Origin: an uncultured Clostridia bacterium
GTDB lineage: Bacteria; Bacillota; Clostridia; Lachnospirales; CAMZNU01
Length of the DNA stretch: 64,000 bases
Assembly (NCBI GenBank): GCA_947313885.1
Contig: CAMZNU010000008.1
Coordinates: forward strand, 50,644-114,643
Reading direction: 5' to 3'
The translations under genes and the position numbers were made by a program. The notes beneath the pieces were generated by a model, which was not told the DNA's origin, made no database searches, and was given only the letters and a program-made list of their open reading frames with translations. Every line of letters starts with the position of its first letter. The first letter of the stretch is position 1. This document shows positions 8,487 through 17,370 of the stretch, in pieces.

Positions 8487-10133
8487 ATGATAAAATCTTC
8501 GTTTTTTGAATATAGAGTAGCAACATCGGGATTATTTTCAGCACAAGGAAAATTGCAAGTAACATCACATAACATAGCAAATGCGGGAACAAAAGGATAT
8601 ACGAGACAATATGCAAAACAAAGAGCTACAATACCTATAAGTTATAGGGATGGACGTGGTATGTATGGAACGGGTTCAGAACTTTATGGAATAGATCAAA
8701 TACGAAATAAACATTTAGACGAAAAATATCGAAATTTAACGGGAACATTGGGAGAACATTCTAGTAAGGTGTCACAGATGAACTTAGTTGAAAAGGCATT
8801 TAATGATTTAGAGGGTAATGGGTTAAATAGTAAAATAACAGAAATATTTAATGAATTACAGGAACTTTCATTAAATCCAGGAGATTTAACGGTGCGAAAT
8901 AACTTTTTAACAAAAGGAGTGACGTTTACAGAGTTAATAACTTCTATAGGTGGTGCATTAGAGAAGCAACAAAGTGAAATAAATAATGAAATAAAATTTA
9001 CGGTAGAGCGAATAAACGGGCTAGGAAAACAAATAAGCTCATTAAATGAACAAATAAAACTTTACGAGTTAAATGGAGATAAAGCTAACGATTTAAGAGA
9101 CCAAAGAGAATTGTTAGTAGATGAGTTATCGGGATATGTAAATGTTAAAATAAGAGAAGAAGAAAAAAATACGAATTTTGATCCAAACGACATATCAAAA
9201 GGATTAAGCAGAAAAGAATTTATAGTACAAATAAATGGGTATACGTTTGTTCAAGGCGATACAGTAAATACGCTAAAAACAGTAGAAAGAGAAGAAGTTG
9301 ATAAAATGAATCCAAATGACATAGATGGATTATACGATATAGTATTTGAAAAAAGTTCGCAAAATTTTAATATTTATAGTAATTCGTTAACGGGAAGTTT
9401 AAAAGGGTTAATAGATGCAAGAGATGGAAATAATAATAAGCATATGAATTATACAGATGGTATAAATAGTTATGGTGAAATATTTAAAGATACTACAGAG
9501 TACAAAGGCATTCCGCACTATATGGATAAATTAAATGAATTTATAAGAGTTCTATCAAGAGGATTTAACGAGGGTGTAGACTATGAAGGTAATAAACTAG
9601 ACGGAGTTATAGGACATATAGATGGATATGATCTTTATAATGAGAAAGGCAACACATTATTTACGTATACAGAAAATGGAGTAGCACTAAACAAAGTATC
9701 ATCGGTATCAGATATGGATTATAGCAAAATGACTTATAAAACATTTTCTATGAATACGGATATGTTAAGAGATCCAAGATTATTTTCAGCATCAGAAAGT
9801 GAATATAGTGATGAGAGTAATGCTAATGTAATAATAGGCTTTTTAGATATGCAAAAAAACAGAGAACTGTTTGCAGAGGGATCAATAGAGAATTATGCAA
9901 ATGGAGTAACGATAGAAATAGGTATAAGTGTGGAACAAGCAACAAAATTTGAAAGTTTGTATACAGACAATGTAGAAGTTACAGAAAATCAAAGATTATC
10001 AGTATCGGGTGTAGATTTAAATGAAGAGATGATGCTAATGATGCAATATCAACAACAATATCAAGCGTCGGCAAAGCTAATAAATATAATAGATGGTATT
10101 TATGATACGTTAATAAATTCTATAGGGAGGTAA
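8487..10133 (+). CDS. flgK: Flagellar hook-associated protein FlgK (second, tandem copy)
   Basis: This is a second full-length FlgK of 548 residues. It carries the N-terminal (ATSGLFSAQGKLQVTSHNIAN, in parts GLFSAQ and SHNIANAGTKGYTRQ) and C-terminal (DLNEEMMLMMQYQQQYQAS) D0 signatures. It is intact, has its own GGAGG ribosome site and sits between flgK1 and flgL. The divergence from copy one is broad, which argues for an old duplication with both copies kept. It may form a hetero-oligomeric or two-layer junction; that is inference. Confidence 0.92.
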   Translation: MIKSSFFEYRVATSGLFSAQGKLQVTSHNIANAGTKGYTRQYAKQRATIPISYRDGRGMYGTGSELYGIDQIRNKHLDEKYRNLTGTLGEHSSKVSQMNLVEKAFNDLEGNGLNSKITEIFNELQELSLNPGDLTVRNNFLTKGVTFTELITSIGGALEKQQSEINNEIKFTVERINGLGKQISSLNEQIKLYELNGDKANDLRDQRELLVDELSGYVNVKIREEEKNTNFDPNDISKGLSRKEFIVQINGYTFVQGDTVNTLKTVEREEVDKMNPNDIDGLYDIVFEKSSQNFNIYSNSLTGSLKGLIDARDGNNNKHMNYTDGINSYGEIFKDTTEYKGIPHYMDKLNEFIRVLSRGFNEGVDYEGNKLDGVIGHIDGYDLYNEKGNTLFTYTENGVALNKVSSVSDMDYSKMTYKTFSMNTDMLRDPRLFSASESEYSDESNANVIIGFLDMQKNRELFAEGSIENYANGVTIEIGISVEQATKFESLYTDNVEVTENQRLSVSGVDLNEEMMLMMQYQQQYQASAKLINIIDGIYDTLINSIGR

Positions 10134-10137
10134 TTAG

Positions 10138-11535
10138 ATGAGAATAACAAATTCTATGACACAAAATATGATGATGTTAAATATAAATAAAAATTCAAGA
10201 AAAATGTTTGGATTATATGAACAACAGGCGTCAGGTAAAGAAATATCGCTTCCGTCACAAGATCCAATAAGAGCAAGTAGAATATTAAGATTTAGAAGTA
10301 ACTTAGATGAAAATGAACAGTATCAAAGAAACGTGTTACAAGCTAGTTCATGGATGGATGTATCAGAGCAGGCATTTAATAATACGTTAGATATATTAAA
10401 AAGAATGAGAGAACTAAGTGTAACAGGGGCAAATGATACATTAGAAGTAAGTGATAGAGAGAAAATAGCGAATGAAATAAGTTCGTTAAGAGAACAGCTA
10501 GGGACAGAAATGAATTCAACGTATGCAGGTAGATATATTTTTTCAGGATACAGAACAGATAGAGAGGCAATATTTACAAAAGATAATGAGTCAGAATATA
10601 AAATAAAACAAAAATTTACATTTGATGAGTTAGAAAATGTAGAAGCGTACCAGAAATTTGATAAAAGTGATAGTGGAAAGATGACAAATGCAGATATAAT
10701 TAAATTACCATATAAAAATAGTGAAAATGTAGAAGTTACGATAAATGGTAATGGAAAGACAGTAGTCGAGAGAAGTTTAGCAGATGTTGATGCATATGAG
10801 CCAGCAGATGATGAAATTGTATATATAAAAGAAACAGGAGAAATAGTATTAGGTAAAAACATAAAAAATGAATTGATGGATAATGATCTAGAAATAGAAT
10901 ATGAGAAAAAAGGTTTTTTTAAAGGTGAATTAAATCCGACGATATATTTTGAATGTGAGGATATAAAACCAACATCTAAGGAATTTGGGAGAGTATTTGA
11001 AATAGACACTCATAAGATGATATATGAGGTAGGGGTTGGAGTATCTATAGATGTAAATTCTTTAGGTAAAAATATATTTACAGATAAATTATTTGCAGAT
11101 ATAGATAGTTTAGTAGATACAATAATGGGAGTAACTTTATCAAGAGAATCAAGTTTAAGAGAGAAATATTTAAGTGAAGGATATATAGATGAGGATTTAG
11201 AGAAAAAAATAGAAGCACAAATAAAATTAGAAAAAAGCCAAATATCTACTGTAACTCAAAATAAATTTAGTAATATGTTAGAAATTTTAGATAATAAGAT
11301 AAGTTTAGTATCAACAGAACATACGGACTTAGGAAGTAGAATGGGGAGATTGGAGTTAATAGATAGTAGACTTGCGGAAAATGGGTTAACATATACAGAT
11401 TTATTATCAGAAAATGAAGATGTAGATTATATGGAATTAACGATGAATTTAATGACGGCACAGTCAATATATCAAGCATCATTACAAACAGGAGCATCAT
11501 TATCAAGATTAACATTATTAGACTTTGTGAGATAG
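10138..11535 (+). CDS. flgL: Flagellar hook-associated protein FlgL
   Basis: FlgL (HAP3) is the second junction protein, on which the filament is built. At 465 residues it is longer than many FlgL proteins (about 300), because of a central insertion between about residues 150 and 300. The flagellin-like N-terminus (RITNSMTQNMMMLNINKN, then LPSQDPIRASRILRFRSNL) and C-terminus (LTMNLMTAQSIYQASLQT, then SRLTLLDFV) are intact. It starts four bases after flgK2 with GGGAGG overlapping the flgK2 end, so coupling is likely. Confidence 0.93.
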   Translation: MRITNSMTQNMMMLNINKNSRKMFGLYEQQASGKEISLPSQDPIRASRILRFRSNLDENEQYQRNVLQASSWMDVSEQAFNNTLDILKRMRELSVTGANDTLEVSDREKIANEISSLREQLGTEMNSTYAGRYIFSGYRTDREAIFTKDNESEYKIKQKFTFDELENVEAYQKFDKSDSGKMTNADIIKLPYKNSENVEVTINGNGKTVVERSLADVDAYEPADDEIVYIKETGEIVLGKNIKNELMDNDLEIEYEKKGFFKGELNPTIYFECEDIKPTSKEFGRVFEIDTHKMIYEVGVGVSIDVNSLGKNIFTDKLFADIDSLVDTIMGVTLSRESSLREKYLSEGYIDEDLEKKIEAQIKLEKSQISTVTQNKFSNMLEILDNKISLVSTEHTDLGSRMGRLELIDSRLAENGLTYTDLLSENEDVDYMELTMNLMTAQSIYQASLQTGASLSRLTLLDFVR

Positions 11536-11600
11536 AATGGTTTAAATAAAGAAAACAATGGATATTATATAGGTAGTAGAAAGTTAACTAGGAGGGTGCT

Positions 11601-12032
11601 ATGAAAATTAAAACAAAGAACTTTAAAGATATAGAGGTATTAGAAGAAAATATAATAACTTTCAAAAACGGTATACCAGGATTTTCAGCATTAAAAAAAT
11701 TTATCTTGATAGAAGATGAGAATAATAAAATTTTTACTTGGTTACAATCAATAGAAGATGGAGATATATCGATAGCACTATTGGACATGAAAAATATAAT
11801 GACGGAATATGATCCTAAAATTAAAAAAGAAATGATAGAAGAACTAGGTGAAATAAAAAATAATTTATTAGTGTATAACGTAGTAGTTATACCAGAGAAT
11901 ATAAAAGATATACGAGTAAATTTAGTAGCACCGATAGTAATAAATTTAAGTACTAATAAAGGAGTACAAGTTATAGTGGAAAATAAAGAATATAAAGTTA
12001 AACACTATATATATGAATTATTAAAAAAATAG
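11601..12032 (+). CDS. fliW: Flagellar assembly factor FliW
   Basis: FliW binds free flagellin and the RNA-binding protein CsrA. When flagellin is exported, FliW is released and sequesters CsrA, so flagellin mRNA can be translated. The 143-residue protein has the family's landmark EENIITFKNGIPGFSALKKFILI near the N-terminus (short form ITFKNGIPGF) and NLVAPIVINLSTNKGVQVI near the C-terminus (short form APIVIN). The fliW-csrA pair is a conserved regulatory module. An AGGAGG ribosome site precedes the ATG. Confidence 0.94.
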   Translation: MKIKTKNFKDIEVLEENIITFKNGIPGFSALKKFILIEDENNKIFTWLQSIEDGDISIALLDMKNIMTEYDPKIKKEMIEELGEIKNNLLVYNVVVIPENIKDIRVNLVAPIVINLSTNKGVQVIVENKEYKVKHYIYELLKK

Positions 12033-12046
12033 GAGGTCATAGTCAT

Positions 12047-12256
12047 ATGTTATCATTATCGAGAAAAATAGGGGAAAGTATAATAATTGCAGATAATATA
12101 GAGGTAGTTATAACATCGATAGGTAAAGAACAAGTAAAAGTAGGCATAATAGCACCGAGGGAAATTACGGTACATCGTAAAGAAATATATGACTTGATAC
12201 AAAAAGAAAATCAAGAAGCAAGTGAGATAGCAATAGATAAATTAAAAGAATTATAA
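12047..12256 (+). CDS. csrA: Translational regulator CsrA
   Basis: CsrA binds GGA motifs in mRNA leaders and in Firmicutes represses flagellin translation. The 69-residue protein has the typical start MLSLSRKIGESIIIADNI and the RNA-contact region APREITVHRKEIY. AGGAGG precedes the ATG, 14 bases after the fliW stop. In Bacillus the flagellin gene follows; here a strong terminator and a decayed ORF follow instead, so the flagellin target must lie outside the window. Confidence 0.96.
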   Translation: MLSLSRKIGESIIIADNIEVVITSIGKEQVKVGIIAPREITVHRKEIYDLIQKENQEASEIAIDKLKEL

Positions 12257-12282
12257 AAAAAGAGCTGTAAGCTCTTTTTTTA
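12254..12282 (+). terminator. Terminator of the flagellar operon
   Basis: AAAAAAAGAGCT and AGCTCTTTTTTT form a perfect stem with a 3-base loop directly after csrA. Confidence 0.85.
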
Positions 12283-12359
12283 TACACAAACCAAACATGC
12301 GAAAAATATGTTTATAATTTATCTATAAGGAGAATTATTGTGTATATGAGGGTTTTATT

Positions 12360-12664
12360 ATGAAAAGAAATCAATTAAGTAGTGGAATTAGTACCGATGG
12401 GTGAAATGTAAAATTATATGAAGTGTAACAAAAAATGGCATTAGTCCAATTTAAAAAAGTACCAGATAGAATGGAATTAGAATATGTAACAGAAGAAGAG
12501 AAAAAAGTTCAATAATTTAATAAAGAGCCAGAAGAAATATCAAATGATAAAAAGCAATAGAAGATAAGACAAATGAATTTGTAGAAAAAATAAAAAAAAT
12601 AAAAATAAAGTTAATGAGCTTAGGTTATTCAGTATACGGATTTACAGGCAGAAATAACTTATAA
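12360..12664 (+). pseudogene. Decayed ORF of unknown family
   Basis: A stretch with coding character but no intact frame. From the ATG at 12360 one frame reads MKRNQLSSGISTDG, then TGA, NVKLYEV, TAA, then a 26-codon open piece containing FKKVPDRMELEYV and VTEEEKKVQ, then TAA. After one further in-frame TAG, a shift of one base in an A-run restores an open frame (AIEDKTNEFVEKI ... GYSVYGFTGRNNL) to a TAA at 12664. The ancestral protein would have been about 100 residues. A GAGGG ribosome site is still present. I do not recognise the family. In Bacillus this position holds flagellin or FlaG genes, but no similarity to those is visible. Confidence 0.6.
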
Positions 12665-12712
12665 AAAGATGTGAAAATTACCTGTAATATATGAGTTTAG
12701 GAGTATAATAAA

Positions 12713-13324
12713 ATGAAAATAAAATTAGTAATATTTTTAAGTTTAGTAGTATTTGCAAGTTGTGGAAGAGGGGAAAAAGAAAAAGTTGTAAAAGAGCCTA
12801 CAAGGGAAGAAATTATACAAAAGAAATTAAAGGAATCAAAAGAAAGATCTAATATGATAGTAAATGCGGTGGAAACGATAAATGAAATAACATATGATGA
12901 AATAGTAAATCACCTTAAAGAAAATGAAAACATGGATATTATAGAAATAATAGAATTAATAGGTGATGGGAAAAATAAAGAATATAGAAAAATTGAAAAA
13001 GTATTTAAAACAACGGGTGAAAAATACATAGAAAAAAATGATGAGTACATAGAAGATGAAATAGTTATAGAAATGGGTGCAATAATAGAAGTAAGTGGTA
13101 CAGGAGAAACGGCACAAATAGAAAATACTTTATCAAAGTATGTAAAAATAAAAGATCAAGATGAATATACAAAATATAAAGAGTTTATGTTATGGGATCT
13201 TCCAGAATACCCATTAAAAAAGTTATATATAGTAGGAATAGGTGATATTATAAGAACAGATAAATCAGGAAATGAGTATTTTAGAAAAGGAGTAGAGCTA
13301 ATAATTGATACAAAATATGAATAA
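12713..13324 (+). CDS. Putative lipoprotein of unknown function
   Basis: A 203-residue protein with a short signal sequence (IKLVIFLSLVVFASC) and a lipobox ending at Cys17 (FASC), so it is expected to be lipid-anchored on the outer face of the membrane. The remainder is charged and Glu/Lys-rich, with a possible beta domain after residue 110. No catalytic motif is recognised. TAGGAG precedes the ATG. It follows the decayed ORF and precedes another small gene, with its own terminator behind. A role in the envelope is inferred only from the lipobox. Confidence 0.7.
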   Translation: MKIKLVIFLSLVVFASCGRGEKEKVVKEPTREEIIQKKLKESKERSNMIVNAVETINEITYDEIVNHLKENENMDIIEIIELIGDGKNKEYRKIEKVFKTTGEKYIEKNDEYIEDEIVIEMGAIIEVSGTGETAQIENTLSKYVKIKDQDEYTKYKEFMLWDLPEYPLKKLYIVGIGDIIRTDKSGNEYFRKGVELIIDTKYE

Positions 13325-13372
13325 AAAACTGTTTAAGTACAAAATAACATAAACAATAAGGAAGTGATTAAT

Positions 13373-13408
13373 AAAAAAAACTAAAAGAAATTTTCTTTTA
13401 GTTTTTTA
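13373..13408 (+). terminator. Terminator after the lipoprotein gene
   Basis: A long A/T-rich stem (AAAACTAAAAGAAA against TTTCTTTTAGTTTT) followed by T's, about 50 bases after the lipoprotein stop. Confidence 0.7.
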
Positions 13409-13555
13409 TTGTAAAAATGCATATAAATAATTTGTTGAAAAATAAAACAAAGTGAAAAAAATAGGAATATAAAAATATATGAAAAATACAACAAATATGT
13501 TATAATAGAAACAAAGTAAACATTATATACATAGATGCTAAAGAGGAGATATAAT

Positions 13556-13951
13556 ATGAGAAAGTTAATTGAAGTAGAAAGAGATTCATTAAATTTTGGG
13601 GATTTTAAGTCAGAAACGAAACAAAAATTAAAAGGTTTCAAAAAAAACGAAGACATATACGACATAAATTCTTATTCAGAATCTACAAAACTAATTAAAA
13701 ATGGTGAAATGATATTTGAAGCAGTACCAGGCGTAAAAGTTACAAGTTTTATTCAAGGAGATGACGGTGTTACTTTAAAACTATTAGGAATAAAAAGTAC
13801 ACAAGTTACAATTAAATTAGATGGAGATATGTCGTATAACATAAAGAAAAACAAAATAGACTTAGGGGAGTTTAGAACAAGTGAATCAGGGAAGTTAACA
13901 TTAAGTGTGGACTTATCAAAAGGAGAAAAAGAAATAGAAATAAAAAAATAA
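13556..13951 (+). CDS. Small conserved Clostridia protein ('endosialidase'-type, function unknown)
   Basis: A 131-residue protein resembling, from memory, a family common in Lachnospiraceae and Clostridium that is often mislabelled 'endosialidase'. Recognisable parts are LIEVERDSLNFGDF, KLIKNGEMIFEAVPG and the beta-rich C-terminus ending SGKLTLSVDLSKGEKEIEI. There is no signal peptide and no enzyme motif. The frame is open 7 codons earlier, but the ATG at 13556 has GAGGAG at good spacing. A TATAAT box lies about 50 bases upstream. It is convergent with the next gene across a short hairpin. Confidence 0.65.
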   Translation: MRKLIEVERDSLNFGDFKSETKQKLKGFKKNEDIYDINSYSESTKLIKNGEMIFEAVPGVKVTSFIQGDDGVTLKLLGIKSTQVTIKLDGDMSYNIKKNKIDLGEFRTSESGKLTLSVDLSKGEKEIEIKK

Positions 13952-13980
13952 GACTATTATCAATATAACATGATAACGTC
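13952..13980. terminator. Hairpin between convergent genes
   Basis: GACTATTATCA and TGATAACGTC pair imperfectly around an 8-base loop, between the stops of the flanking convergent genes. On the plus strand a T-rich run follows. Confidence 0.5.
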
Positions 13981-14193
13981 TCACTTTATTTTTATTTTAA
14001 AAGAATTTATAAATTCTAAATAACATTTTTCGCATACAAAAAAAGAATGTTCTTCGTTATCGAAAATAGAATGGTAATTCCAACGTTTTTTAATAATTAA
14101 AAAATCATTGTAATAATTGAGGTGGCTTTTATTAATAACAGTGCCACATTTATTACAAAAAATATTTTGAGATAAGGTTGTAGTGTTTTCCAA
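13981..14193 (-). CDS. Small zinc-ribbon protein of unknown function
   Basis: A 70-residue protein with two CxxC pairs (CNKC near residue 13, CEKC near residue 55), expected to bind one zinc ion. The region between contains SHLNYYNDFLIIKKRWNYHS and EEHSFFVCEKCY, a pattern I recall from small Clostridia zinc-ribbon proteins of unknown role. The start is TTG at 14193, fixed by AGGAGGTG seven bases upstream. It is the only gene in the window whose visible stop is TGA. Flanked by a hairpin and the divergent PHP gene. Confidence 0.7.
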   Translation of the reverse strand: MENTTTLSQNIFCNKCGTVINKSHLNYYNDFLIIKKRWNYHSIFDNEEHSFFVCEKCYLEFINSFKIKIK

Positions 14194-14333
14194 ATGAAAG
14201 CACCTCCTAATTTATTAATATTATAATAAGTAATTATAATATTTTATTGTGAAAAATGAAAGTAAAAGTAAGTTATTAAATACCGTCTATAATATTATAA
14301 CCGCATAAATAAATGTTATTCAGAGGAGAAAAG

Positions 14334-15047
14334 ATGAAAATTTTAATAGACACACATACCCATACAGTATCTAGCGGACACGCATTTAGTACTTTAAAAG
14401 AAAATATAGACCATGCTAAAGAAATGGGTTTAAAGGGAATAGGAGTAACAGATCATGGACCAGCGATGATAGGCGGAGCTAACAAATTATATTTTTTAAA
14501 CCAAAAAGCGTTACCTAGAAAAAGTAATGGTATAACAATATATAGAGGTGTTGAATTAAATATATTAGACGAAGAGGGGAATATAGATTTAGGGGGAAGA
14601 TTTTTAAAAAGTGTAGACTATGGGATAGCTAGTTTACATTTAGATTGTATTATTATAAGAGAAAAATCGAAAATAACAAAAGCTATAACAAATGCTATGA
14701 AACATAAAAAAGTTAAAATAATAGGTCACCTATGTGATCCAAGATTACCTTTTGATATGGAAGAAGTTTTAAACATGGCTAAAAAAGAAGGGGTAGCTAT
14801 AGAAATAAATAATGCATCATTAGATCCAAATATGAAAAGGTATAATAAAGAAGATTATTTAAAATTAATAAAAATGTGTAATGAAAAAGGAGTAAGCGTA
14901 GTAATTGCATCAGATAGTCATTATTGTGAAAATATAGGTAAAGTAGATAGGGCGTTAGAATTAGTAAAAGAATCAAAAATAGATGAAAAACTAATATTGA
15001 ATTTGGATATGAAACGTTTTAATAAGTTTATGGAAATAGACTTATAG
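14334..15047 (+). CDS. PHP-domain phosphatase (YcdX-like)
   Basis: A 237-residue metal-dependent phosphoesterase of the PHP superfamily, closest in layout to YcdX-type phosphatases. Metal ligands are visible as DTHTHTVSSGHA at the N-terminus, GVTDHGPAM, YRGVELNI, SLHLDC, GHLCDP and ASDSHYCEN. The ATG at 14334 has AGGAG just upstream; an upstream in-frame ATG at 14313 has none. It lies 12 bases before pcrA and is probably cotranscribed with it. The physiological substrate is not predictable. Confidence 0.88.
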   Translation: MKILIDTHTHTVSSGHAFSTLKENIDHAKEMGLKGIGVTDHGPAMIGGANKLYFLNQKALPRKSNGITIYRGVELNILDEEGNIDLGGRFLKSVDYGIASLHLDCIIIREKSKITKAITNAMKHKKVKIIGHLCDPRLPFDMEEVLNMAKKEGVAIEINNASLDPNMKRYNKEDYLKLIKMCNEKGVSVVIASDSHYCENIGKVDRALELVKESKIDEKLILNLDMKRFNKFMEIDL

Positions 15048-15059
15048 AAGGGAGTACAA

Positions 15060-17279
15060 ATGGATATTTTAAAAGGTTTAAATGAAATGCAAAAAGAGGC
15101 GGTGGAATATACAGAAGGACCATTATTATTATTAGCAGGGGCAGGGTCTGGAAAAACAACAGTATTAACAAGAAGAGTAGCAAACATTATAGAGAAGGGT
15201 ACGAATCCATATAATATAGTAGCTATTACTTTTACAAATAAAGCGGCAAAAGAAATGAAAGAAAGAGTATGCAAAATAGCAGAACAAGGGGATAAAGTAT
15301 GGGTAAGTACGTTTCATTCTATGGGTGTAAGAATATTAAGACAACATATAGATAAAATAGGGTATGATAAAAGTTTTAGTATATTTGATTCAACAGATAG
15401 TGAAAAAGTAATTAAAAACTGTTTAACAGATTTAAATTTATCAGATAAACATTTTAAACCTAAAAATATGAAAAGTATAATAAGTAAGTTTAAAAATGAG
15501 TTAGTAAGTGCAGAGGAATATGCAAAAAGAGAAGAAAAAGATTCTAGAGAACAATCTATAAGTGATATATACACTTTATATGAGAGTAAGTTAGAAAAAA
15601 ATAATGCTTTAGATTTTGATGATTTAATATATAAAACAGTATTATTATTAGAATCTAATGAAGAAGTATTAGAAAAATACCAATCAAGATTTGAATATAT
15701 ATTAGTGGATGAGTATCAAGATACAAATATACCACAATACAAACTTGTAAAGATGTTAGCAGGTAAATATAAAAACTTATGTGTAGTAGGAGATGACGAT
15801 CAAAGTATTTATGGATGGCGTGGAGCTACTATAGATAATATTTTAAATTTTGAAAAAGATTATGAAAATGCAAAGGTAATTAAATTAGAGCAAAATTATA
15901 GATCTACAAAAAAAATATTAGCGTCGGCAAATAGTGTAATTTCAAACAATACAAAAAGAAAAGTAAAAGAGCTATGGACAGACAATGAAGAAGGTGTAAA
16001 TTTTAAATATTACAAAGGGTATAACGAGCAAGACGAGGCGGTATATGTAATAAATAATATAGAAAAAATGGTAGAAGAAGATGGTAAGGAATATGATGAA
16101 TTTGCAATACTCTACAGAACTAACACACAGTCAAGACAAATAGAAGATAATTTAGTAAAAAATAATATACCATATGTTCTATATGGCGGTGTTAAATTTT
16201 ATGAAAGAAAAGAAATTAAAGACATATTAGCATATTTAAGATTAATATTTAATATGGATGATGAAATATCATTAATGCGAATAATAAACGTACCTAAAAG
16301 AGGTATAGGAAATGGTACTATAGAGAAAGTATATGAGTATGCAAATGAAAACGGTATAAGTGCATTAAGAGCATTATCTAATGTAGAACAAATAGAAACT
16401 ATAGGATCAAGAAGTAAAAACATTAAAAAGTTTTATGATTTATTAATGAGTCTAAAAGATAAAAGTAAAGAAGTTGAAATAGATGAATTAATAAAAGAGG
16501 TTGTAGAATTAACGGGATATATAGAAGAATTAAAAGAAGAAAAAACAGATGAAGCAAATACAAGAATAGATAATATTTATGAGTTTATAAATAAAGCTAC
16601 AGAATCGGCAAAAAATGAAAACAATACGTTAGAAACTTTCTTAGAAGAAATATCATTAGTAGCGGATATAGATGCATACGATGAAAATACAAAATGCGTA
16701 TCGTTAATGACGATGCATTCGTCAAAAGGTTTAGAATTTAAAAATGTATCTATAATAGGATTTGAAGAAAATATATTCCCAAGCTATAGAAGTGTAAGTT
16801 CAGATGATGAAGGTGAATTAGAAGAAGAAAGAAGATTATGCTATGTAGCACTAACGAGAGCAGAGGAAAGTATATTATTAACATCAGCAACTAGTAGAAT
16901 GTTACATGGTAGAGTTAATAATAATAAAGTATCAAGATTTTTTGATGAATTAATATTAACGGATATTGATGACGTAAGTCCGATAAAAAAACCAAAAATA
17001 CAAAGTAGAATTTCAAAATTACCAAAAATGGATTATGCACATTCTGTTGAAAGAACAAAACAGTTTATGCGTAGTAGTGAAAATGCGCATATATTTTCAG
17101 CACCTCAAGATAAAGAATTAGGATTCGAAGTAGGTGATACTATAAAACAAATGCGATACGGAAAAGGTGTAGTAACAGAAATCAAACCAGCAGGTGCAGA
17201 TTTTGAAGTTACTGTAGATTTTGGAAGTAAAGGCGAGAAAAAATTTATGGGAATTTTATCAAGATTGAAAAAAGTTTAA
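15060..17279 (+). CDS. pcrA: ATP-dependent DNA helicase PcrA/UvrD
   Basis: PcrA is the essential 3'-5' superfamily 1A helicase of Gram-positive bacteria, used in nucleotide excision repair and in removing RecA. The 739-residue protein has Walker A (AGAGSGKTTVL), motif II (DEYQDTN), motif III (GDDDQSIYGWRG), motif IV (EQNYRST), motif V (LMTMHSSKGLEF) and motif VI (CYVALTRAEE). The C-terminal RNA-polymerase-binding Tudor-like domain is present (MRYGKGVVTEI to the end). GGGAG precedes the ATG. Confidence 0.97.
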   Translation: MDILKGLNEMQKEAVEYTEGPLLLLAGAGSGKTTVLTRRVANIIEKGTNPYNIVAITFTNKAAKEMKERVCKIAEQGDKVWVSTFHSMGVRILRQHIDKIGYDKSFSIFDSTDSEKVIKNCLTDLNLSDKHFKPKNMKSIISKFKNELVSAEEYAKREEKDSREQSISDIYTLYESKLEKNNALDFDDLIYKTVLLLESNEEVLEKYQSRFEYILVDEYQDTNIPQYKLVKMLAGKYKNLCVVGDDDQSIYGWRGATIDNILNFEKDYENAKVIKLEQNYRSTKKILASANSVISNNTKRKVKELWTDNEEGVNFKYYKGYNEQDEAVYVINNIEKMVEEDGKEYDEFAILYRTNTQSRQIEDNLVKNNIPYVLYGGVKFYERKEIKDILAYLRLIFNMDDEISLMRIINVPKRGIGNGTIEKVYEYANENGISALRALSNVEQIETIGSRSKNIKKFYDLLMSLKDKSKEVEIDELIKEVVELTGYIEELKEEKTDEANTRIDNIYEFINKATESAKNENNTLETFLEEISLVADIDAYDENTKCVSLMTMHSSKGLEFKNVSIIGFEENIFPSYRSVSSDDEGELEEERRLCYVALTRAEESILLTSATSRMLHGRVNNNKVSRFFDELILTDIDDVSPIKKPKIQSRISKLPKMDYAHSVERTKQFMRSSENAHIFSAPQDKELGFEVGDTIKQMRYGKGVVTEIKPAGADFEVTVDFGSKGEKKFMGILSRLKKV

Positions 17280-17287
17280 GAAACACA

Positions 17288-17342
17288 AAATAAATAGGTA
17301 TACTTAAGAATTTTAAAATTACTTAAGTATACCTATTTATTT
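17288..17342. terminator. 21-bp inverted repeat after pcrA
   Basis: Perfect 21-base arms (core AAATAGGTATACTTAAG and CTTAAGTATACCTATTT) around a 13-base loop, 8 bases after the pcrA stop and 28 bases before the next gene. Its position suggests a terminator, although the T-run is interrupted. Confidence 0.6.
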
Positions 17343-17370
17343 AATAATATTAAAAAGGGAAGAGGGTGCA

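Noticed and set aside
10323..11009. 228-codon minus-strand open frame
   Set aside because: Antisense to flgL, which is clearly the real gene.
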